Positions 6,393 to 11,004 of a stretch of DNA of 11,004 nucleotides are shown in pieces. A program made the position numbers and the translations under genes. Position 1 is the stretch's first letter, and each line of letters opens with the position of its first letter. Under the pieces are notes generated by a model. The model made no database searches, had not been told where the DNA came from, and was given only the letters and a program-made list of their open reading frames with translations. Origin of the DNA: JBBDNC01 sp040877875 (GTDB lineage Bacteria > Bacteroidota > Rhodothermia > Balneolales > Balneolaceae); NCBI GenBank assembly GCA_040877875.1, contig JBBDNC010000198.1:1-11004 (forward strand), written 5' to 3'.

Positions 6393-7439
6393 ATGAAAGG
6401 ACCAGCGATTTTTCTTGCACAGTTCATGGGAGATGAAGAACCCTTTAACAATCTGAAATCCATTTGTGAATGGGTGGCAGGCCTGGGCTATGAGGGGGTA
6501 CAACTCCCGGCATGGGATGCCCGGTGTGTCGACCTGGAAAAACTTGCCGAAAGCAAAACCTATGCAGATGAGATTAAAGGGATTGTCAACGATGCGGGAC
6601 TTGAAATCACCGAGCTTGCCACTCATCTACAGGGCCAGTTGGTAGCCGTTCACCCGGCGTATGACAAACTGTTTGACGGTTTTGCCCCGGAAGAGGTTCA
6701 TGATAACCCCGGGGCCCGGACGGAATGGGCCGTCAACCAGTTAAAGTTTGCAGCAAAGGCCAGCCAAAACCTGGGAATTACCGAACACGCTACATTTTCC
6801 GGGGCTCTTTTATGGCATACGGTTTATCCCTGGCCACAACGTCCTGCGGGTCTGGTCGAGACAGGGTTTGAAGAGCTGGCGAATCGATGGGTTCCGATCC
6901 TGAATGCATTCGACGAAGCAGGAGTGGATGTCTGTTATGAACTCCATCCGGGGGAGGATCTCCATGACGGAGTGACCTATGAAAGATTCCTGGAGGCTAC
7001 CGATCATCATCCCAGGGCCAATATCCTGTATGATCCCAGCCATTTTGTGTTACAACAACTGGACTATATCGATTTCATCGATATTTATCATGAGAAGATC
7101 CGGTTGTTCCATGTGAAAGACGCCGAATTTAATCCGACCGGGCGATCCGGTATTTACGGTGGTTACCAGGGATGGGTAGACCGTCCCGGACGTTTCCGTT
7201 CACTGGGCGACGGCGATGTGGACTTCCGGGCGATCTTCAGCAAACTGGCCCAATATGACTTTGAAGGATGGCCGGTTCTCGAGTGGGAGTGCTGCCTGAA
7301 ACATCCGGAAGACGGAGCAGCGGAAGGGGCTCCCTTTATTGCCGATCACATTATCCGAAAAACCGAAAAGGCATTTGACGACTTTGCAGGCGCGGGCGCC
7401 GACGAAGATCTGAACAAGAGAGTGCTTGGACTGGATTAA
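6393..7439 (+). CDS. Sugar phosphate isomerase/epimerase-family TIM barrel protein
   Basis: The 348-residue protein fits the xylose-isomerase-like TIM barrel (AP endonuclease family 2 fold). Barrel strands can be followed from GYEGVQLPAW (32-41) to WPVLEWECC (293-301). The expected divalent-metal ligands are visible at strand ends: Glu183 in CYELHPGE, Asp214 with His217 in YDPSHF, His240 with Asp243 in FHVKDAEF, and Glu297 in VLEWE. An insert rich in Gly and aromatic residues (GIYGGYQGWVDRPGRF, 253-268) lies where such enzymes cover the active site. It is cytoplasmic; no signal is seen. Relatives isomerise or epimerise sugars or sugar derivatives, and they commonly sit beside Gfo/Idh/MocA oxidoreductases in inositol or keto-sugar breakdown, as here. 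Which reaction this one performs is not decidable. ATG 6393 gives a normal start, though no Shine-Dalgarno sequence precedes it. It is distinct from the true xylose isomerase at 7715-9031. Confidence 0.9.
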   Translation: MKGPAIFLAQFMGDEEPFNNLKSICEWVAGLGYEGVQLPAWDARCVDLEKLAESKTYADEIKGIVNDAGLEITELATHLQGQLVAVHPAYDKLFDGFAPEEVHDNPGARTEWAVNQLKFAAKASQNLGITEHATFSGALLWHTVYPWPQRPAGLVETGFEELANRWVPILNAFDEAGVDVCYELHPGEDLHDGVTYERFLEATDHHPRANILYDPSHFVLQQLDYIDFIDIYHEKIRLFHVKDAEFNPTGRSGIYGGYQGWVDRPGRFRSLGDGDVDFRAIFSKLAQYDFEGWPVLEWECCLKHPEDGAAEGAPFIADHIIRKTEKAFDDFAGAGADEDLNKRVLGLD

Positions 7440-7574
7440 AACGGATGTGTATAAGGGATGAGAACAGGATAATGGGAGACATGACAAGAAAACACTCCAC
7501 CCATTACCCATAAGGCAAGGACAAAAATGTGGAGGCTTACAGACTCCGAAAGTTAGTACTGTCCAATCATCATC

Positions 7575-7610
7575 AAAAAAGCCCGGTTCTCAAATGAACC
7601 GGGCTTTTTT
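7575..7610. terminator. Perfect bidirectional intrinsic terminator between converging genes
   Basis: Six A's, GCCCGGTTC (7581-7589), a six-base loop TCAAAT, GAACCGGGC (7596-7604) and six T's form a 9-bp G/C-rich stem flanked by A and T runs. It therefore works in both directions: for the plus-strand isomerase gene ending at 7439 and for the minus-strand xylA ending at 7715. It is the clearest terminator in the window. Confidence 0.93.
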
Positions 7611-7714
7611 ACATGAAACGGATAGGGTACAGGTAAATTACAAAGGGGTGCAGGAGCTTTAATTTCCTCCATTCACCCTTAATGGACGTACATCACTGTT
7701 TACTGATCACTGTC

Positions 7715-9031
7715 TCAAATGTGTTTATTAAACAGGTTCTCAAGCAATTCCTGCCTGCCGCTTCGTTTTTCGGGTTCTCCATTTTTGGCGGCAAGATCCG
7801 TGAGTTGATCGAGCGACAAAATGCCCTCTTCGAATTTCTTGCCGTCACCTTTATCGAACGACGTATAACGGCCTTCCCTCAGTTCCCTGAACAGCGGGTC
7901 TTTGAGAATTCCATCGGCAATTTGCAGTCCGCGGGCAAAAGTATCCATACCCCCGATGTGAGCATAGAAGAGATCGGCCGGATCCGTAGAATTTCTTCGG
8001 ATTTTAGCATCAAAGTTCAATCCTCCCGGGGCAATTCCTCCATGTTCGAGAAGGATAATCATCGCTTCGGCTGCATCGTATAGGTCGGTTGGGAAATAGT
8101 CGGTATCCCATCCGTTCTGATTGTCGCCACGGTTTGCATCTATACTTCCCAACAGGCCGGACTCGGCCGCGATCATCAGATCATGGGCAAAGGTATGGCT
8201 CGCAAGGGTTGCATGATTCGCTTCGATATTGAGCTTGAAATCGTCCAGCAAATCCTGTTCCCGTAAAAAGCCGATGACCGTTGCAGCGTCAAAGTCATAC
8301 TGTTGTTTGGTAGGTTCCATCGGTTTCGGTTCAATCAGAAAAGTCCCATTAAAACCGATTTTGCGCCCGTAATCCCTGGCTGCACGCAGGAAGGCACCCA
8401 TATGATCGAGCTCGCGTCTCATTTTGGTATTGAACAGATGCATGTATCCTTCACGGCCGCCCCAGAAAACGTAGTTCTCGCCGCCCAGCTCTACCGTAGC
8501 CTCGATGGCAGCTTTCACCTGGGCTGCCGCATGGCATAACACTTCAAAATCCGGGTTCGTGGCTGCACCGTTCATATAACGGGGATGACTGAACAGATTG
8601 GCCGTACCCCACAGTAATTTAACTCCCGTATCTTTCTGGTACTGCCTGGCAAGGGAAACCAGTTCCTTTAGATTTTTTTCCGATTCTTCTACACTGTCCC
8701 CTTCGGGGGCAAGGTCCCGGTCATGAAAGCAGTAATAGGGAGTTCCCAGTTTTGTAAAGAATTCAAATGCTGCCTCCATGCGGAATTTGGCATTATCGAC
8801 GGGATCTGAGGTTTTTTCCCATGGAAAATCCCGTGTACCGATTCCGAAAGGATCGTCATTCACATTGCAAAAGGAATGCCAATAGGCAACAGCAAAACGA
8901 AAGTGCTCTTTCATTGGTTTTGCTGCAATTACCTTGTCTTCCTTGTAATATTTAAATGCCAGTGGATTATCCGATTCAGGTCCTTCGTACTCAATCTTAT
9001 TTATATCGGGAAAATATTCGTTCGTACTCAT
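7715..9031 (-). CDS. xylA: Xylose isomerase (EC 5.3.1.5)
   Basis: This 438-residue enzyme interconverts D-xylose and D-xylulose in the cytoplasm with two divalent metal ions. Length and the long N-terminal segment (YFPDINKIEYEGPES) mark a class II enzyme. All signature residues are present: YYCFHDRDLAPEG with His103 and Asp106 (the His/Asp pair for ring opening), FWGGREGY (189-196), Glu234 and Lys236 in EPKPMEPTKQQYD, Glu270 and His273 in EANHATLASH, Asp298 in GSIDANRGD, Asp309 and Asp311 in WDTDYFPTD, and Asp341 in GLNFDAKIRR. It lies downstream of xylB on the same strand with a 190-base gap, so it may be co-transcribed with it or have its own promoter; transcription should stop at the terminator at 7575-7610. 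No frameshift or missing key residue is seen. The start ATG gives the normal N-terminus MSTNEYFPDI. Confidence 0.97.
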   Translation of the reverse strand: MSTNEYFPDINKIEYEGPESDNPLAFKYYKEDKVIAAKPMKEHFRFAVAYWHSFCNVNDDPFGIGTRDFPWEKTSDPVDNAKFRMEAAFEFFTKLGTPYYCFHDRDLAPEGDSVEESEKNLKELVSLARQYQKDTGVKLLWGTANLFSHPRYMNGAATNPDFEVLCHAAAQVKAAIEATVELGGENYVFWGGREGYMHLFNTKMRRELDHMGAFLRAARDYGRKIGFNGTFLIEPKPMEPTKQQYDFDAATVIGFLREQDLLDDFKLNIEANHATLASHTFAHDLMIAAESGLLGSIDANRGDNQNGWDTDYFPTDLYDAAEAMIILLEHGGIAPGGLNFDAKIRRNSTDPADLFYAHIGGMDTFARGLQIADGILKDPLFRELREGRYTSFDKGDGKKFEEGILSLDQLTDLAAKNGEPEKRSGRQELLENLFNKHI

Positions 9032-9141
9032 CTGCTATGTTCTGTTTGTTTATGAATTATGATTACTGATATGGGTTCTTTTTCTATACGATAACAATTC
9101 TTCTATAAAAAATTACATAAATACACTCGGCGGGTTTTATT

Positions 9142-9210
9142 GGCTATTCGCCTGCCACGGTAGCCCCTGTCTCACCCGGAGGCCCCCTGCTTGCGGCTAT
9201 TGCCGGGTGA
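9142..9210. repeat. GC-rich inverted and direct repeats between xylB and xylA
   Basis: TCACCCGG (9172-9179) and CCGGGTGA (9203-9210) form a perfect 8-bp inverted repeat around a 23-base loop. GGCTATT is repeated directly at 9142-9148 and 9195-9201, each followed by a GCC. A second short inverted repeat is GGCTA (9142-9146) with TAGCC (9161-9165). The block is far richer in G and C than the AT-rich DNA just downstream of it on the transcribed strand (9032-9120). No T-run follows on the minus strand, so it is not a standard terminator; it could be an RNA-stabilising or processing structure, or an intergenic repeat copy. Confidence 0.55.
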
Positions 9211-9218
9211 ATGTCATT

Positions 9219-9233
9219 GAATTAATTTAATTC
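9219..9233. repeat. Perfect 15-bp palindrome over the xylB stop codon
   Basis: GAATTAA-T-TTAATTC spans 9219-9233 and includes the xylB stop codon (TTA at 9222-9224 on the plus strand). It is AT-rich, so chance is a reasonable explanation. Confidence 0.35.
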
Positions 9234-10724
9234 GGATTTCAGTTTTTCAACCCAATGCTGATAGGTATCCAGGTACCGTGATCTTTTTTGTGAGTCCGGT
9301 TCGATCACCTGTATTTTATTCAACCCTTCAAATGCATCTTTATCGCTTTTGTAGAGTCCTGACCCGATCCCGGCACCCCGCGCCGCTCCCTGGGCACCAT
9401 CGGTATTGTAGAGTTCAAGAACGGAACCGGTCGTATTGACAAAGGCTTCCCTGAACAAAGGGCTTAAATACATGTTGGCATGGCCCGCTTTTACTGTATC
9501 GAGTTGCATGTCCATCTTTTCCATAATCTGAAAACCGTAATTCAAGGCATATACAATGCCTTCCTGTGCAGCTCTGAGAATATGGTGGATCTTATGGCGG
9601 TTAAAATTAAGTCCGAACACCTGAGCACCTATATCCTTATTTTCAAGAATTCGTTCGGCACCATTTCCGAAAGGGAGGATAGTGAGTCCGTCGGTCCCTA
9701 TCGGAGCTTCATTCGCAAGATCGTTCATCTGATCATACGTCAGGGATTGGCCGACTCCCATATTATGCTTCAACCAACTGTTTAATATCCCGGTGCCATT
9801 GATACACAGCAATACTCCATAGCGCGGCTGTTTATCCGTGCTGTTCACATGAACAAAGGTATTTACCCTGGATTTTTCGTCATAATCAGGCTGGTCGGTA
9901 ATGCCATAAATAACTCCGGAAGTTCCGGCGGTAGCAGCTACTTCGCCGGGATTCAGGACATTCAGGGAAAAGGCATTATTCGGCTGATCACCGGCTCTGT
10001 ATGCAATCTCGGTTCCCTTTTTCAGTCCGAGCTCTTCCGCAGCGGAAGCTGTTAATTCACCGGTCACCTCAAAAGATGAACCATAGTCAGGTAATAATTC
10101 ATCTGAAATATTATAGTATTCAAGCAGGCGATGTGCCACAGTCTGTTCCCGGTAGTCCCATAAAATTCCTTCAGACAAGCCGGAAACCGTCGTACAAATC
10201 CGCCCCGTCATTTTCATCGCGATATAGTCACCCGGCAGCATGATTTTATGAATCTTTTCATAAACATGGGGTTCGTTGTCCTGGACCCATTTTAATTTTG
10301 AGGCTGTAAAATTTCCCGGAGAGTTCAGAAAATGTGTTAAACATAGTTCAGGGCCAAGGTCCTGAAATGCCTGATGCCCGATTTCGGCTGCCCGGCTGTC
10401 GCACCAGATGATCGACGGACGCAGAACCTCATGGTTTTTATCTACGGCTACCAACCCGTGCATCTGATAAGATATTCCGATGGCACCGATTTCTTTGTTT
10501 GGAATATCTTGATCGGTTATCAGCTTCCGGGTTGCCCGGATCACATGTTCCCACCATATTTCAGGCTTTTGTTCCGCCCATCCGGGGTGGTCAGATACCA
10601 TCTCCAGTTCTTTTTCCGGAGAGGTGGCTGTACCGATGGTTTTTCCGCTTCCGGCTTCTAAAAGGGAAGCTTTTATGGATGAACTCCCGACATCATAACC
10701 CAATAAGTATTTAAAATCTTTCAT
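9222..10724 (-). CDS. xylB: Xylulokinase (FGGY family carbohydrate kinase, EC 2.7.1.17)
   Basis: The 500-residue protein matches xylulokinase in length and domains. Its reaction is ATP + D-xylulose to ADP + D-xylulose 5-phosphate in the cytoplasm. The N-terminal actin-like domain has the phosphate-binding GYDVGSSSIKASL (9-21), the substrate-loop residues QMHG (87-90) and WCDSRA (107-112). The catalytic base is expected at Asp246 in YRAGDQPNNAF, at the same place as the Asp in E. coli XylB. The second domain carries TAGTSGVIYG (265-274), LPFGNGAER, and AGHANMYLSPLF followed by a Gly/Ala-rich DGAQGAARGAGIG. The last two differ from the textbook FGGY signature but are, from family knowledge, usual in the Bacteroidota-type subgroup. 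xylA follows 190 bases downstream, completing xylose entry into the pentose phosphate pathway. Other FGGY sugars cannot be fully excluded, but the xylA neighbour makes xylulose by far the best call. Confidence 0.95.
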   Translation of the reverse strand: MKDFKYLLGYDVGSSSIKASLLEAGSGKTIGTATSPEKELEMVSDHPGWAEQKPEIWWEHVIRATRKLITDQDIPNKEIGAIGISYQMHGLVAVDKNHEVLRPSIIWCDSRAAEIGHQAFQDLGPELCLTHFLNSPGNFTASKLKWVQDNEPHVYEKIHKIMLPGDYIAMKMTGRICTTVSGLSEGILWDYREQTVAHRLLEYYNISDELLPDYGSSFEVTGELTASAAEELGLKKGTEIAYRAGDQPNNAFSLNVLNPGEVAATAGTSGVIYGITDQPDYDEKSRVNTFVHVNSTDKQPRYGVLLCINGTGILNSWLKHNMGVGQSLTYDQMNDLANEAPIGTDGLTILPFGNGAERILENKDIGAQVFGLNFNRHKIHHILRAAQEGIVYALNYGFQIMEKMDMQLDTVKAGHANMYLSPLFREAFVNTTGSVLELYNTDGAQGAARGAGIGSGLYKSDKDAFEGLNKIQVIEPDSQKRSRYLDTYQHWVEKLKSELN

Positions 10725-10906
10725 TTGACTTAAATTCCAGCTATTTGAAATTGGGAAGAATGTTCTATGATTTTAACCACTTTTCAAAATTGAATTGCAG
10801 GAAATAACGAATTTTTATGTTTTGTCTGATAAATCCAGGGTTTGGATTTCATTAAAAATAAAATCCCAAATTTTCTCTGTCCGGATTTTTTACCATGAAT
10901 CATTTT

Positions 10907-10914
10907 AAAGCGCT
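10907..10914. promoter_or_regulatory. AAAGCGCT word upstream of xylB, possible LacI-type half operator
   Basis: AAAGCGCT contains the self-complementary core AGCGCT (10909-10914), about 185 bases upstream of the xylB start. Operators of several LacI-family sugar regulators centre on such a core, but here the outer bases (TAA left, CCC right) are not symmetric. It is a weak candidate and no regulator gene is in view. Confidence 0.2.
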
Positions 10915-11004
10915 CCCTTATAAACCGAAAAGATCTTCCCATCCATTCATATTAGAAAAAATCAATTTAAAACATTGCCGTTTGTTTAATAACTTGGGCT
11001 TCAT

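Noticed and set aside
7471..7505. Inverted repeat AATGGG/CCCATT after the isomerase-like gene considered as a terminator.
   Set aside because: The loop is 23 bases, the stem is only 6 bp, there is no T-run, and a far better terminator follows at 7575-7610.
7682..8083. Plus-strand open frame of 133 codons over the 3' end of xylA.
   Set aside because: xylA on the opposite strand has all catalytic residues; this frame has no recognisable motifs and is a shadow.
9480..9785. Plus-strand open frame of 101 codons inside xylB.
   Set aside because: It is antisense to conserved xylulokinase motifs and lacks any recognisable domain.
10918..11004. A minus-strand frame open from the window edge for 28 codons, ending at TAA 10918-10920, possibly the tail of a gene upstream of xylB.
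   Set aside because: The composition is AT-rich like the spacer, the peptide matches no family I recognise, and an open run of this length is common by chance. The sequence beyond 11004 is needed.

Overview
The window looks like chromosomal DNA from a heterotroph of the Bacteroidota/Balneolota/Rhodothermota (FCB) group. This is inferred, not proven. The evidence is a lipoprotein carrying a SusC-like TonB plug domain, a three-part dehydrogenase/HEAT/cytochrome c lipoprotein of the type first described in planctomycetes and verrucomicrobia but also found in Bacteroidota relatives, a xylulokinase of the Bacteroidota-like subtype, and starts with no clear Shine-Dalgarno sequence. There are no rRNA or tRNA genes, no CRISPR array and no transposase gene.

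Layout. Positions 1-81 hold the last 26 codons of a plus-strand gene, possibly an FG-GAP/VCBS-type protein. Positions 78-388 are a dense field of direct and inverted repeats. At 389-805 lies a small lipoprotein that is little more than a TonB plug. After a 339-base spacer with a plausible sigma70-type promoter comes a large plus-strand gene (1145-4564), a periplasmic or outer-membrane lipoprotein with a predicted beta-propeller dehydrogenase domain, a long HEAT-repeat section and one C-terminal CxxCH haem site. A 405-base spacer follows, containing a palindromic element of about 165 bp. Then come a Gfo/Idh/MocA oxidoreductase (4979-6139) and a sugar phosphate isomerase/epimerase-like TIM barrel (6393-7439). 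A perfect bidirectional terminator at 7575-7610 separates these from the minus-strand pair xylB (10724-9222) and xylA (9031-7715), transcribed in the order xylB then xylA.

How the genes may work together. XylA and XylB convert D-xylose to xylulose and then to xylulose 5-phosphate, feeding the pentose phosphate pathway. The plus-strand group (haem dehydrogenase, Gfo/Idh/MocA enzyme, TIM-barrel isomerase) is the kind of set found in oxidative sugar or sugar-derivative catabolism, for example through keto-sugar intermediates. The substrate cannot be read from the sequence. No transporter or regulator is present in the window.

The least explained material is intergenic. Two long palindromes about 4.5 kb apart have different arms but the same central motif (TATAGCT, 2-4 bases, AGCTAC). 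A 12-base word occurs four times upstream of the plug lipoprotein. A GC-rich inverted repeat lies between xylB and xylA. These look like a family of structured intergenic repeats (REP- or MITE-like).
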